From: Corynebacterium vitaeruminis DSM 20294
GTDB lineage: Bacteria > Actinomycetota > Actinomycetes > Mycobacteriales > Mycobacteriaceae
Length of the DNA: 64,000 nucleotides
Assembly: GCF_000550805.1 (NCBI RefSeq)
Contig: NZ_CP004353.1
Span: 372,001-436,000 of the forward strand
Direction: 5' to 3'
Shown here: piece by piece, positions 44,580 through 53,081 of the stretch
How the letters are laid out: every line of letters starts with the position of its first letter
Numbering within the stretch: position 1 is the stretch's first letter
Notes under the pieces: generated by a model
Database searches by the model: none
Told to the model about the DNA's origin: nothing
Seen by the model: only the letters and a program-made list of their open reading frames with translations
Program-made: the position numbers and the translations under genes

Positions 44580-45263
44580 GTGGCTAAGGCATCACTAGAT
44601 AAGAAACCCTTCGAAGTCGCCCGCATGTTTGACGCGGTCGGCGCGAAGTACGACCTGACCAACACCGTCATGACCGGCGGCCTCGATCGCCTGTGGCGCA
44701 AGCGCACCCGCGAGGTACTCGGCATCGGCGCGGGCGACAAGGTCCTCGATCTCGCGGCGGGCACGGCGGTGTCCACCGTCGAGCTGGGCAAGTCGGGCGC
44801 GTGGTGCGTGGCCTGCGACTTCTCCCAGGGCATGCTCGCGGCCGGTAAGGATCGCTCGGTGCCCAAGGTCGTCGGCGACGGCATGCACCTGCCGTTCGCG
44901 GACGACAGCTTCGACGCCGTCACCATCTCTTATGGGCTGCGCAACATCCACGACTTCCGCCAGGGCCTGCGCGAGATGGCGCGCGTGACCAAGCCCGGCG
45001 GGCGGCTGGTGGTGGCGGAGTTCTCCACCCCGACCGTGCCCGTGATCAAGACCATCTACAAGGAGGGCGTCCTGCGCGCGCTGCCAGCCGTGGCGCGCAC
45101 CGTCGCCTCCGACCCGGAGTCCTACGAGTACCTCGCCGACTCCATCCGCGCCTGGCCCAAGCAGGAGGAGCTGGCCCAGGCCATCAACGAGTCCGGCTGG
45201 CACAACTGCGGCTGGGTGAACCTCACCTTCGGCGTGGTCGCCCTCCACGTCGCCACCAAGTAA
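44580..45263 (+). CDS. menG: Demethylmenaquinone methyltransferase
   Basis: A 227-residue UbiE/MenG-family SAM methyltransferase for the last methylation of menaquinone. UbiE signatures are [21 protein letters not shown] and [24 protein letters not shown]-binding motif I reads [20 protein letters not shown] 44580 is chosen for the promoter hexamer 7 nt upstream. It runs tail to tail with the reductase gene that ends at the next base, with no terminator between. Confidence 0.95.
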   Translation: MAKASLDKKPFEVARMFDAVGAKYDLTNTVMTGGLDRLWRKRTREVLGIGAGDKVLDLAAGTAVSTVELGKSGAWCVACDFSQGMLAAGKDRSVPKVVGDGMHLPFADDSFDAVTISYGLRNIHDFRQGLREMARVTKPGGRLVVAEFSTPTVPVIKTIYKEGVLRALPAVARTVASDPESYEYLADSIRAWPKQEELAQAINESGWHNCGWVNLTFGVVALHVATK

Positions 45264-46568
45264 CTAGGACCACAGCGGGGCACCGGGGTGTACCCGGTGC
45301 AGCACCGCACCCGCGCCGCGCCAGGCGCGGGCGACGAGGTCGCGGTCGGCGTCGGTGACGAGGTTTCCCATGAGCCTCGCCGCGGCCGGCATGAGGACCC
45401 GCGCCAGGGGTCCGCGCAGGCCGAGCGGCCCCACTGCGGGGAGGAACGCGGGGTAGGTGAGCAGCCTGGCCGCCGTCCGCGCCAGCAGGAACGCCTCGCC
45501 GTACTCCCGGCGCAGGACGAACGGCCACACGAGCGTGAGGTCGCGCCGGGGATCGACGAGCTCGGCCGCGAGCCGGGCGGTCTCCAACGCGTAGTCGATG
45601 CCCTCGCCGTTGAGCGGGTTGACGCAGGCGGCGGCGTCGCCGACGAGCATCCAGTTCGCGCCCGCCACGCCGCTGACGGCCCCGCCCATGGGAAGCAGCG
45701 CCGAGGCCACCTTCTGCGGCTGCCCGAAGCCCCACTCAGGGCGGGTGAGCTCCGCGTACTGCCCGAGCAGCTTCTTCGTGTTGATCCTAGCCGGGCGCCT
45801 GTCCGTGGACAGCGCGCCGCAGCCCACGTTCGCCTGGCCGTTGCCGAGCGGGAAGATCCATCCGTAGCCCGGCTGGATCTCACCTTGGGCGTCGCGAAGC
45901 TCGACGTGCGAATGGATCCACGGCTCGCGCGAGCGCGGGGTGTCGCAGTAGGAGCGGGCGGCGATGCCGTAGACCTCGCCCTTGTGCCACGTGCGCCCGA
46001 GCGTCTTGCCGAAGGTGGAGCGCACGCCGTCGGCGACGATGACGGTCCCCGGCCGCACCACGCGCCCGTCCGTGAGCGTCACCGCGGAGATCCGGGCGCC
46101 GGAGTGCTCGGCGGACGCCGCGCCCACGCCCTGCCAGACGCTCACCTCCGGGCGCGCCGCGGCGGCCTGGAGAAGCAGGTGATCGAGCTCGGTGCGCGGC
46201 ATCGCGGAGCTGACCTGCCCGAACTCGGTGTCCGGCCACGGCACCTCCACCGACCCGCCGTAGCCGTGCAGCTTCAGCCCGTTCGAGCGGTACCGCGCGG
46301 TGATCGCGCCGTCGAGGCCGAGCAGCCGCAGCTGGTGCATCGCGCGCGGGGTGAGCCCATCGCCGCAGGTCTTGTCGCGCGGAAACGATTGCGTGTCGAC
46401 GACCAAGGTTTCCAGCCCCCGGGCTGCGCAGTGCAGCGCCGCCGCGGAGCCAGCCGGCCCCGCGCCCACGACGAGCACGTCCACGCGCGTGGGGTCCGAG
46501 GAATAAGAAGGAGAGTCGAAGGCCTGGAAAGTCACGCCCTCCATTGTCGCAGCAGGAAATCTCGACAT
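45264..46568 (-). CDS. menJ: Geranylgeranyl-reductase-family flavoprotein, MenJ-like
   Basis: A 434-residue FAD protein. The N-terminal motif VDVLVVGAGPAGSAAALHCA, the GRL-type DKTCGDGLTPRA and MLVGDAAACVNPLNGEGIDYA are clear. The equivalent gene in M. tuberculosis (Rv0561c, MenJ) saturates one isoprene unit of the menaquinone tail. Corynebacteria make MK-n(H2), so the role fits. The start is uncertain: ATG 46568, ATG 46544 and GTG 46535 are in frame before the first strand. Confidence 0.88.
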   Translation of the reverse strand: MSRFPAATMEGVTFQAFDSPSYSSDPTRVDVLVVGAGPAGSAAALHCAARGLETLVVDTQSFPRDKTCGDGLTPRAMHQLRLLGLDGAITARYRSNGLKLHGYGGSVEVPWPDTEFGQVSSAMPRTELDHLLLQAAAARPEVSVWQGVGAASAEHSGARISAVTLTDGRVVRPGTVIVADGVRSTFGKTLGRTWHKGEVYGIAARSYCDTPRSREPWIHSHVELRDAQGEIQPGYGWIFPLGNGQANVGCGALSTDRRPARINTKKLLGQYAELTRPEWGFGQPQKVASALLPMGGAVSGVAGANWMLVGDAAACVNPLNGEGIDYALETARLAAELVDPRRDLTLVWPFVLRREYGEAFLLARTAARLLTYPAFLPAVGPLGLRGPLARVLMPAAARLMGNLVTDADRDLVARAWRGAGAVLHRVHPGAPLWS

Positions 46569-46684
46569 GCCACCCCGGGTGTGTCTCCGCGCGGACTTTC
46601 GACTACGGTAAATGCGTTAGACATATGTTTGGTGTGGCCTGAGGCTCCCTCACCCAATGGGATGCCCGCCTTGAAAGGGCGCGA

Positions 46685-46700
46685 ATCAAGTAGTCTTGAT
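46685..46700 (+). promoter_or_regulatory. Palindrome upstream of the polyprenyl synthase
   Basis: A perfect 6-4-6 palindrome ATCAAG-TAGT-CTTGAT in the 171 bp divergent gap, 40 bp before the start codon. Possible operator; regulator unknown. Confidence 0.35.
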
Positions 46701-46739
46701 CGTAATTTGGCCAGCGATGATTGAAGAGGCTTTGAACGC

Positions 46740-47774
46740 ATGAGCAACGGTGCACAGGTGTCCCAGGCAAGTCACGGGGATGCGGCTGTTGGGGCGCAGG
46801 TGGACCTTGGCGACGAGGCGCTCAACGCCGCCATCGGCACCGGACTGGCCAGGGTCGAGACCCTGCTGCTCGGCGAGCTCAACAAGGGCGAGGACTTCGT
46901 CACCGACAAGGTGCTGCACCTCGCCGAGGCCGGCGGCAAGCGCTTCCGCCCGATGTTCGCCCTCCTGGCCTCCAACTATGGCCAGACCCCGCTGAGCGAC
47001 GACGTGGTCAAGGCCGCCGTCGTCGTGGAGATGACCCACCTGGCCACCCTCTACCACGACGACGTGATGGACGAGGCGGACAAGCGCCGCGGCGTGCCCA
47101 GCGCGAACGCCCGCTGGAACAACTCCGTGGCCATCCTGGCCGGCGACATCCTGTTGTCCCACGCCTCCCGCCTCATGGGCGAGCTGGGCGCTCCCACCGT
47201 CCTCCACTTCGCCGACACCTTCGGCGTGCTGGTCACCGGACAGATGCGCGAGACCATCGGCGCGGGCCAGTCCAACGCCGTCGACCACTACATGAAGGTC
47301 ATCAGCGAGAAGACCGGCATCCTCATCTCCTCGGCGGGCTACCTGGGCGGCATGCACTCGGGCGCCAGCGAGGAGCACATCAAGGCGCTGCAGGCCTACG
47401 GCTCAGCCATCGGCATGGTGTTCCAGATCGTCGACGACTTCATCGACATCTTCTCCGAGTCCAAGGACTCCGGCAAGACCCCCGGCACGGACCTGCGCGA
47501 GGGCGTGTTCACCCTCCCCGTGCTCTACGCGCTGGAGGAGGACTCCGCCATTGGCGAGGAGCTGCGCGGGCTGCTCACCGGCCCTGTGGAGGACGAGGAG
47601 ACCGTGGCACACGTGATCGACCTGCTGCGCGAATCCACCGGTCGCGAGCGCGCGCTGGCGGACGTCGCCTTCTACCTCTCCGAGGCCGAGAAGGCCCTCG
47701 AGGTGCTGCCCGAAAACGCGACCACGGCGGCGCTGCGCAGCCTGGCTCAGTTCGCCGCCTCGCGGGTGGGTTAA
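46740..47774 (+). CDS. ispB: Polyprenyl diphosphate synthase (menaquinone side chain)
   Basis: A 344-residue trans-prenyl synthase. The first Asp-rich motif is LATLYHDDVMDEADKRRG and the second QIVDDFIDIFSE. AGGKRFRPMFALLA is the N-terminal Lys/Arg signature. The motif pattern fits a long-chain (for example nonaprenyl) synthase that supplies MenA. It corresponds to M. tuberculosis GrcC1 (Rv0562). It is divergent from the MenJ-like gene, and tRNA-Tyr follows after a weak C3GC/GCG3 hairpin. Confidence 0.93.
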   Translation: MSNGAQVSQASHGDAAVGAQVDLGDEALNAAIGTGLARVETLLLGELNKGEDFVTDKVLHLAEAGGKRFRPMFALLASNYGQTPLSDDVVKAAVVVEMTHLATLYHDDVMDEADKRRGVPSANARWNNSVAILAGDILLSHASRLMGELGAPTVLHFADTFGVLVTGQMRETIGAGQSNAVDHYMKVISEKTGILISSAGYLGGMHSGASEEHIKALQAYGSAIGMVFQIVDDFIDIFSESKDSGKTPGTDLREGVFTLPVLYALEEDSAIGEELRGLLTGPVEDEETVAHVIDLLRESTGRERALADVAFYLSEAEKALEVLPENATTAALRSLAQFAASRVG

Positions 47775-47856
47775 CCCCGCAAAAACGCGGGTTGGCGTGC
47801 AGATTTGCGCAACCACCCATCCCTCGTAGTACAGTATGTACCGCACCACGGTGCAC

Positions 47857-47938
47857 GCCAGGTTGCCCGAGCGGCCAAAGGGAGCGGATTGTAAATCCGT
47901 CGGCATTGCCTACAGAAGTTCGAATCTTCTACCTGGCA
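47857..47938 (+). tRNA. tRNA-Tyr (GTA)
   Basis: 82 nt. Acceptor GCCAGGT/ACCTGGC, anticodon stem CGGAT/ATCCG with GTA at 47891-47893, a class II long variable arm, and T-loop GTTCGAATC. The CA of the 3' end follows the discriminator in the genome (ACA). Confidence 0.96.
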
Positions 47939-47947
47939 CACTTTCAC

Positions 47948-47977
47948 ACCCCAGTACGCGGAAGCGTGCTGGGGTTT
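47948..47977 (+). terminator. Terminator after tRNA-Tyr
   Basis: A 12 bp stem (47948-47959 with 47964-47975, one T.G wobble) with a GGAA loop and a TTT tail. Confidence 0.8.
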
Positions 47978-48014
47978 CGTGCGTCTCCGGGGTCGTTGCG
48001 TTGGTGCGCCGTAG

Positions 48015-48026
48015 GCGTCGACAAGC
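48015..48026 (+). repeat. Dispersed motif GCGTCGACAAGC
   Basis: After the tRNA-Tyr terminator; preceded by GCCGTAG as at the hemL copy. Confidence 0.65.
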
Positions 48027-48165
48027 GAGTGCTTGAAAGGCGCTAAAAATCGGCGAAAAGCTGTAACGACCTGCGGATTTGTGTAAGTAGCGGTGTTCGG
48101 GTTAATCTTTTGAAGGCTTCAGCGAGCAAGGCGGAACACAAACCGCACTACTTAGAAGAAGCTGT

Positions 48166-48238
48166 GCCCCCTTAGCTCAGTCGGCAGAGCGTTTCCATGG
48201 TAAGGAAAAGGTCGACAGTTCGATTCTGTCAGGGGGCT
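48166..48238 (+). tRNA. tRNA-Thr (GGT)
   Basis: 73 nt. Acceptor GCCCCCT/AGGGGGC, anticodon stem TTTCC/GGAAA around loop ATGGTAA (anticodon GGT), and T-loop GTTCGATTC. First of a Thr-Met-Trp cluster. Confidence 0.95.
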
Positions 48239-48277
48239 CTGTTGTTTTTCTAGCCTGGTTAGGAAAACGACGGGTCT

Positions 48278-48351
48278 GGCGGTGTAGCTCAGCTGGTTAG
48301 AGCGCACGACTCATAATCGTGAGGTCGAGGGATCGAGTCCCTCCACCGCTA
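48278..48351 (+). tRNA. tRNA-Met (CAT), elongator
   Basis: 74 nt. Acceptor GGCGGTG/CACCGCT with a terminal G.U pair, anticodon stem ACGAC/ATCGT region with CAT, and T-loop GATCGAGTC. The paired first position argues for elongator rather than initiator tRNA. Confidence 0.94.
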
Positions 48352-48358
48352 CAATCTT

Positions 48359-48389
48359 CCCCAACGGTTACTGATCGTTGGGGATTTTT
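48359..48389 (+). terminator. Terminator after tRNA-Met
   Basis: CCCCAACG/CGTTGGGG (48359-48366 with 48376-48383), followed by ATTTTT. A dispersed-motif variant follows immediately. Confidence 0.85.
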
Positions 48390-48390
48390 G

Positions 48391-48402
48391 CATTGTCGAC
48401 GC
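48391..48402 (-). repeat. Dispersed motif, variant
   Basis: GCGTCGACAATG directly after the tRNA-Met terminator. Confidence 0.5.
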
Positions 48403-48559
48403 CTCGCGGCCCGTTCCCCTCGTGCGGTATGTGCCCCCACGCTGCCGAGTTTGTTTAACGCGCGGGGCGTCTGATAAAGTACCAACTCGTTGCACGAGTG
48501 CAGGCGCCAAGCTTGCTGCGTGCCACGAGAATCGGGGCCTGGCCTCGAGGATCGCCACT

Positions 48560-48632
<73 letters not shown>

Positions 48633-48638
48633 CAAAAC

Positions 48639-48669
48639 AAGGCCAGAAGTTTTTGCTTCTGGCCTTTTT
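48639..48669 (+). terminator. Terminator after tRNA-Trp
   Basis: An 11 bp stem AAGGCCAGAAG/CTTCTGGCCTT with loop TTTTTG, then TTT. Confidence 0.85.
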
Positions 48670-48712
48670 GCTTCCCCGTCATCGCTGATGGGGTTCGTCG
48701 CCGAGTGTTTGG

Positions 48713-48718
48713 TATACT
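48713..48718 (+). promoter_or_regulatory. Candidate -10 of the secE-nusG transcript
   Basis: TATACT preceded by TTTGG. No clear -35 was seen. The leader to the secE start is about 85 nt. Confidence 0.4.
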
Positions 48719-48809
48719 CGTACACTTGAACGCCTGCCGAGGAGCCCTCCGCGGCGGCAACGCCAAAGGGAACTTCCCGCAGAACACGATCGATGACATG
48801 AGGAGCGCC

Positions 48810-49133
48810 GTGTCCGAAGAACAGCCAGAGAAGGTCGGGGCAGCAGTGCGCCCCACCGGCAAGCGTCAGCTGGCGGGCGTGAGCACAACCACCGTCTCCT
48901 CCGACGAGGCCAAGAAGTCCATCGCTAAGGACTCCGAGGAGAAGAAGGGCAACAAGGTCGCCAGCTTCATGCCCGAGGTGGTCCAGGAGATGAAGAAGGT
49001 CATCTGGCCGACCCTGCGCCAGATGATCAGCTACACCTTGATCACCTTCGGCTTCCTCATCGTGATGACGGCCTTGGTCGCCGGCGTCGACTTCGTCGCA
49101 GGCCTCGGAGTTGAGAAGATCCTCACTCCGTAG
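48810..49133 (+). CDS. secE: Preprotein translocase subunit SecE
   Basis: A 107-residue protein with a charged N-terminal tail, then the amphipathic surface helix PEVVQEMKKVIWPTLRQMISY and one membrane helix (TLITFGFLIVMTALVAGVDF). It is the essential small subunit of the SecYEG channel. GTG 48810 is chosen because AGGAG lies 4 nt upstream. An in-frame ATG 48798 would place that site inside the gene. It is followed by nusG as in most bacteria. Confidence 0.94.
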   Translation: MSEEQPEKVGAAVRPTGKRQLAGVSTTTVSSDEAKKSIAKDSEEKKGNKVASFMPEVVQEMKKVIWPTLRQMISYTLITFGFLIVMTALVAGVDFVAGLGVEKILTP

Positions 49134-49335
49134 CTAAGATAAAGAAATACTTTTTGTCATCCCGCCGAGTTCTTATCCCAAGGAACGGCGGGATAACTTA
49201 TGCACCAGATGCCCGCGGGGCGCCGTTTCGCAGGCCAGGGCCGCCAGCAATGGCGGTAGACTGGTAAGCCAGCAAGCGCCGCCGACGGTGGCGGGGATTC
49301 TCCCGCCGCGGGCGCACTAAACACAGGAGAGATAC
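49134..49335 (+). promoter_or_regulatory. secE-nusG intergenic region
   Basis: Contains a hairpin ATCCCGCC/GGCGGGAT (49160-49167 with 49188-49195) with an inner GTTC/GAAC helix but no T-run. No other gene is seen. AGGAGAGATAC precedes the nusG ATG. Confidence 0.4.
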
Positions 49336-50235
49336 ATGAGTGACGCATCCTTCGCCGATGCCTTCGAAGAGGAAACTGAGGGCGGCTCCATCGCTGACGC
49401 CTTCGACGAGGCCGTAGAGGCTACGATTTCCGCGGATGCTTCCGAGGATGCGGGCGCCGGTGCTCCCGAGGCCCCGGCCGAGGGCGAGGAGGCGCAGTCC
49501 GTCGAGGCCGCCGCCGCAGCGCTCGGTGACACCGCCGAGGCGGGCGAGGAAGCCCCCGCGGAGGCCGCCGAGGAGGCCGAGCCGGACGCCGAGTACAAGG
49601 CGCGCCTGCGCAACTACATCCGCGAGCTGAAGAAGCTGCCGGGCCAGTGGTACATCATCCAGTGCTACTCGGGCTACGAGAACAAGGTGAAGACCAACCT
49701 GGACATGCGCGCCCAGACCCTCGAGGTGGAGGACTCCATCTTCGACGTCGTCGTCCCGATCGAGCAGGTCGAGGAGATCCGCGACGGCAAGCGCAAGATC
49801 GTCAAGCGCAAGCTGCTGCCGGGCTACGTGCTGGTCCGCATGGACATCAATGACCGCGCCTGGTCCGTCGTCCGCGACACCCCGGGTGTGACCAGCTTCG
49901 TGGGCAACGAGGGCAACGCGACCCCGGTCAAGCACCGCGACGTGGCCAAGTTCCTCATGCCGCAGGAGACCGTCTCCGGCGACGCAGAGACCGCGGCCAC
50001 CACTGCCGAGGGCGAGAAGGTCGTGGCCATGCCCACCACCGCCGCCAAGCCCGCGGTCGCCGTCGACTACGAGGTGGGCGAGGCCGTCACCATTCTCTCC
50101 GGCGCGCTCGCCGGTGTGTCCGCCACCATCTCCGAGATCGACGCCGAGAACTCCAAGATCCGCGCGCTCGTGTCTATCTTCGGCCGCGAGACCCCGATGG
50201 AGCTCACCTTCGACCAGATCGAGAAGATCTCCTAA
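49336..50235 (+). CDS. nusG: Transcription elongation/antitermination factor NusG
   Basis: A 299-residue protein. The first 90 residues are an acidic, Ala/Glu-rich extension typical of actinobacteria. The NGN domain (about 104-205) has [20 protein letters not shown] and [12 protein letters not shown]. The KOW domain is C-terminal ([20 protein letters not shown]), ending [18 protein letters not shown]. It binds RNA polymerase and couples transcription with translation or Rho. Confidence 0.96.
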   Translation: MSDASFADAFEEETEGGSIADAFDEAVEATISADASEDAGAGAPEAPAEGEEAQSVEAAAAALGDTAEAGEEAPAEAAEEAEPDAEYKARLRNYIRELKKLPGQWYIIQCYSGYENKVKTNLDMRAQTLEVEDSIFDVVVPIEQVEEIRDGKRKIVKRKLLPGYVLVRMDINDRAWSVVRDTPGVTSFVGNEGNATPVKHRDVAKFLMPQETVSGDAETAATTAEGEKVVAMPTTAAKPAVAVDYEVGEAVTILSGALAGVSATISEIDAENSKIRALVSIFGRETPMELTFDQIEKIS

Positions 50236-50247
50236 GCGCCTTGTAGC

Positions 50248-50294
50248 GCAGACCCCGCCACCGGCTCCGAGTTTGGGCTGGTGGCGGGGTCTGC
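50248..50294. terminator. Strong hairpin after nusG
   Basis: A perfect 15 bp stem (50248-50262 with 50280-50294) and 17 nt loop, no T-run. The loop and right arm overlap a promoter for rplK. Confidence 0.6.
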
Positions 50295-50302
50295 TGTATG
50301 CT
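50273..50302 (+). promoter_or_regulatory. rplK-rplA promoter
   Basis: TTGGGC (50273-50278), 18 bp, TATGCT (50297-50302). It would start transcription near 50309 with a leader of about 180 nt. Confidence 0.5.
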
Positions 50303-50487
50303 AGTAAATCGCGTGTTTTTCGCGCTGTTCAATCGTATTTTTCCCGGTGGCCCAGTCACGCAAAGAGGAAGGCCCCGCCTCTAAACAGGCGGTGACTTTG
50401 AGCTGGACTGGGCATCCGGACGGTGCCCCGGTCGTCGACCATCATTTCGACCGAGAGTTGCCGTTAACAAGGAAGTAGGTAAAAAAG

Positions 50488-50922
50488 ATGGCTCCCAAGA
50501 AGAAGAAGGTCACCGGCTTCATCAAGCTGCAGATCGAGGCTGGCGCCGCTAACCCGGCTCCTCCGGTCGGTCCGGCCCTTGGTGCCCACGGCGTCAACAT
50601 CATGGAGTTCTGTAAGGCGTACAACGCCGCTACGGAAGGCCAGCGTGGCAACGTGATCCCGGTTGAGATCACCGTCTACGAGGACCGCTCCTTCGACTTC
50701 AAGCTGAAGACCCCGCCGGCTGCCAAGCTGCTGCTGAAGGCCGCTGGCATCCAGAAGGGCTCCGGCGTTCCGCACACCCAGAAGGTCGGCACCGTCACCC
50801 TTGACCAGGTCAAGGAGATTGCCCAGACCAAGATGGAAGACCTCAACGCCAACGACATCGACAACGCTGCCCGCATCATCGCCGGCACCGCCCGCTCCAT
50901 GGGCATCGTCGTCGAGGGCTAA
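50488..50922 (+). CDS. rplK: Large-subunit ribosomal protein uL11
   Basis: A 144-residue protein with the uL11 N-terminal domain ([39 protein letters not shown]) and C-terminal rRNA-binding domain ([32 protein letters not shown]). It binds 23S rRNA at the GTPase-associated centre. A ribosome-binding AAGGAAGTAGG precedes the ATG. It forms a unit with rplA. Confidence 0.98.
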   Translation: MAPKKKKVTGFIKLQIEAGAANPAPPVGPALGAHGVNIMEFCKAYNAATEGQRGNVIPVEITVYEDRSFDFKLKTPPAAKLLLKAAGIQKGSGVPHTQKVGTVTLDQVKEIAQTKMEDLNANDIDNAARIIAGTARSMGIVVEG

Positions 50923-50947
50923 TTCCAGGCCCCGGCTTGAACCCCAA

Positions 50948-50967
50948 GCCCCGCCTGAAGGCGGGGC
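50948..50967 (+). promoter_or_regulatory. Hairpin between rplK and rplA
   Basis: GCCCCGCC-TGAA-GGCGGGGC without T-run, between two co-transcribed genes. It may be an mRNA structure; whether uL1 binds here is unknown. Confidence 0.35.
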
Positions 50968-51030
50968 GCACGTGGGAGGGCCCGCTCCGGCCCGAACCAC
51001 ACATCCTCTACTGAAATTTAAGGATTCACA

Positions 51031-51738
51031 ATGAGCAAGAACTCCAAGACTTACAAGGCTAACGCCGAGCTGGTCGACAAGACCCGCCTCTACAGCCCGC
51101 TGGCCGCCGCTGAGCTGGTCAAGAAGACCTCCTCCAAGAACCACGACGCCACCGTCGACGTTGCCATCCGCCTGGGCGTTGACCCGCGCAAGGCCGACCA
51201 GCTGGTCCGCGGCACCGTCTCCCTGCCGAACGGCACCGGTAAGACCGTCCGCGTCGCCGTCTTCGCCGAGGGCGAGAAGGCCACCGAGGCCGAGGCAGCT
51301 GGCGCTGACATCGTCGGCACCGCCGAGCTGATCGAGCAGATCACCGCTGGCACCATCGACTTCGACGTCGCCATCGCCACCCCGGATCAGATGGCCAAGG
51401 TCGGTCGCGTGGCCCGCGTCCTCGGCCCGCGTGGCCTCATGCCTAACCCGAAGACCGGCACCGTCACCACCGACGTTGCCAAGGCCATCACCGAGGTCAA
51501 GGGCGGCAAGATCTCCTTCCGCGTGGACAAGGCTTCCAACCTGCACGCCATCATCGGCAAGGCTTCCTTCGACGCCAAGGCACTGGCTGAGAACTACGGC
51601 GCTCTCCTCGACGAGATCAACCGCCTGAAGCCGTCCTCCTCCAAGGGCATCTACGTCAAGAAGGTCACCATGACCTCCACCTTCGGCCCGGGCGTCCCGG
51701 TCGACGCTTCCGTGCAGAAGAACTACACCGAGGCATAA
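51031..51738 (+). CDS. rplA: Large-subunit ribosomal protein uL1
   Basis: A 235-residue protein. [20 protein letters not shown] and [15 protein letters not shown] are uL1 signatures; the C-terminus contains [18 protein letters not shown]. It builds the L1 stalk and in many bacteria represses its own operon by binding the mRNA. ATTTAAGGATTCACA gives the ribosome-binding site. A terminator follows. Confidence 0.98.
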   Translation: MSKNSKTYKANAELVDKTRLYSPLAAAELVKKTSSKNHDATVDVAIRLGVDPRKADQLVRGTVSLPNGTGKTVRVAVFAEGEKATEAEAAGADIVGTAELIEQITAGTIDFDVAIATPDQMAKVGRVARVLGPRGLMPNPKTGTVTTDVAKAITEVKGGKISFRVDKASNLHAIIGKASFDAKALAENYGALLDEINRLKPSSSKGIYVKKVTMTSTFGPGVPVDASVQKNYTEA

Positions 51739-51762
51739 AGAACGAGAGTTCTAGCTTTTGAG

Positions 51763-51791
51763 GCACCCGCTCATTGAGTGGGTGCTTTTTT
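51763..51791 (+). terminator. Terminator of rplKA
   Basis: A 10 bp stem GCACCCGCTC/GAGTGGGTGC (one wobble) with an ATT loop, then TTTTTT. A dispersed-motif variant begins inside the tail. Confidence 0.9.
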
Positions 51792-51792
51792 C

Positions 51793-51804
51793 GCTTTCCG
51801 ACGC
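51793..51804 (-). repeat. Dispersed motif, variant GCGTCGGAAAGC
   Basis: Directly after the rplKA terminator; preceded on its strand by GCCGTAG. Confidence 0.55.
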
Positions 51805-51918
51805 CTACGGCTAAGGAACCGAACGGCGAATTCCGCCGTTCGAGGATGTGGCACTACCTTTTCTTCTTGGAAGGAACACACCATGACGCTCGTCATCGGA
51901 AATAAGTAGGTCTCCCGC

Positions 51919-52767
51919 GTGGGATACGGGATGGGAAGCCTCACCCGCAAGGCCGAGACGCAGGAGGGCTTCGACTCCGGCGTCGAGCTCCTTAGGCACG
52001 CGCTCGGGCGCGGCGTCACCTTCTACGACACCGCCCAGTTCTACGGCAACGGCCGCGCCAACGAGCTGCTGCGCGCCGCCTTCGCCGACCGGCGCGAGGA
52101 CGTGTGCCTGGCCAGCAAGGTCGGCGCGCGCCCGCTGGTCGGCGGCCCCGTGCCGATGACCGCGGCGCAGAGGCCCGCCGAGCTGCGCCAGGCGGTGGAG
52201 GAGAACCTCGAGGCTTTCGGCACCGACTACCTCGACCTCGTCTACATGCGGCGGATGGACATGCTGCCCGGGCTCGTCATCGACGACCCGGAGCAGACGG
52301 TCGCGCTGGAGGAGCAGCTCGAGGCGCTCGCCGCCATGCGCGAGGAGGGGCTCATCAAGGCGATCGGGCTCAGCCACGTCGACTCCGCGCAGCTGGCCAC
52401 GGCCCTGCCGTACGGCATCGCCGCGATCTCCAACATCTACAACCTGCTGGATCGGAAGTGGGAGGACATGTTCGCCGTCGCGGAGGAGCACGGCATCGCG
52501 TGGTCGCCATACTTCCCGCTGGGAGGCGGCGGATTCGCGGGCCTGCCCAAGGTCACCGAGCTCCCCGGCGTCGTGGAACTCGCGGGCGAGCTGGGCGCGA
52601 CCCCGAACCAGGTGGGGCTGGCCTGGCTGCTCGCGCACAGCCCGCAGTCGCTGGCCATCGCTGGCACCTCGAGCATCGGCCACCTAGACGAGAACATCGA
52701 CGCCGGTGCGCTCGAGCTCAGCGCCGGGCAGATCGCCGCCCTCGAGGAGGCAGCGGCGGCCGCCTAG
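51919..52767 (+). CDS. Aldo/keto reductase with an in-frame amber codon at the N-terminus (possible pseudogene)
   Basis: An AKR barrel with Asp and Tyr of the tetrad in TFYDTAQFYGNGRANEL and Lys in LASKVGARP. The usual His position reads VYMRRMD (Arg). NADP-binding elements are in LAIAGTSSIGHLDENI. The natural start appears to be ATG 51883, behind TTGGAAGGAACACACC. It codes for MTLVIGNK, then TAG (51907-51909), then VSRVGYGMGSL in the same frame. One base change (CAG to TAG) would explain this. The longest uninterrupted frame starts at GTG 51919 and lacks the first strand. It is either a recent pseudogene or a shortened protein. Confidence 0.75.
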   Translation: MGYGMGSLTRKAETQEGFDSGVELLRHALGRGVTFYDTAQFYGNGRANELLRAAFADRREDVCLASKVGARPLVGGPVPMTAAQRPAELRQAVEENLEAFGTDYLDLVYMRRMDMLPGLVIDDPEQTVALEEQLEALAAMREEGLIKAIGLSHVDSAQLATALPYGIAAISNIYNLLDRKWEDMFAVAEEHGIAWSPYFPLGGGGFAGLPKVTELPGVVELAGELGATPNQVGLAWLLAHSPQSLAIAGTSSIGHLDENIDAGALELSAGQIAALEEAAAAA

Positions 52768-52787
52768 GGGTTGAGATGGCCAGCGAA

Positions 52788-52799
52788 GCGTCGATAAGC
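52788..52799 (+). repeat. Dispersed motif GCGTCGATAAGC
   Basis: 20 bp after the aldo/keto reductase stop and just before the rplJ promoter. Confidence 0.65.
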
Positions 52800-52806
52800 A
52801 GGCGAT

Positions 52807-52835
52807 TTGGACAAAGGGCCGCGCCTGTGTAGGCT
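52807..52835 (+). promoter_or_regulatory. rplJL promoter
   Basis: TTGGAC (52807-52812), exactly 17 bp, TAGGCT (52830-52835). Transcription would begin near 52842. Confidence 0.7.
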
Positions 52836-52841
52836 ACCTTA

Positions 52842-53023
52842 TCGAAGTTTGAATGACCGCCTGAAAGCGGTCGCACTCAAGTTTCACCGAAGACCGTCGG
52901 TCGGCCGCGAAAGCGGCCCGAAGGATTCCAAGCAATTGGGACGGCCCACGCAGGAGTCACTTAGAGTTCACCCCTCCTTTTCGGAGTATGTGCGCCCTGT
53001 GCTCTTGCACGGGGCTTTTGCTT
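52842..53023 (+). promoter_or_regulatory. rplJ leader with L10-type structure and attenuator
   Basis: A structured leader of about 240 nt before rplJ. It has GACCGCC/GGCGGTC-type and GGCCGC/GCGGCC hairpins, then a 9 bp stem (52994-53002 with 53007-53015) followed by TTTTGCTTT, an intrinsic terminator ahead of the gene. This fits the known autoregulatory bL10 leader of ribosomal operons. Confidence 0.65.
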
Positions 53024-53081
53024 TGCGGCAAGGGCCTCGGCGGATCAACACATAGACATGAATGAGGAAGGAGGCGAAGTA

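Noticed and set aside
47773..47792. CCCGC/GCGGG hairpin after the polyprenyl synthase as a strong terminator
   Set aside because: The stem is only 5 bp with a bulged extension and lacks a T-run; it may terminate weakly but is not listed.
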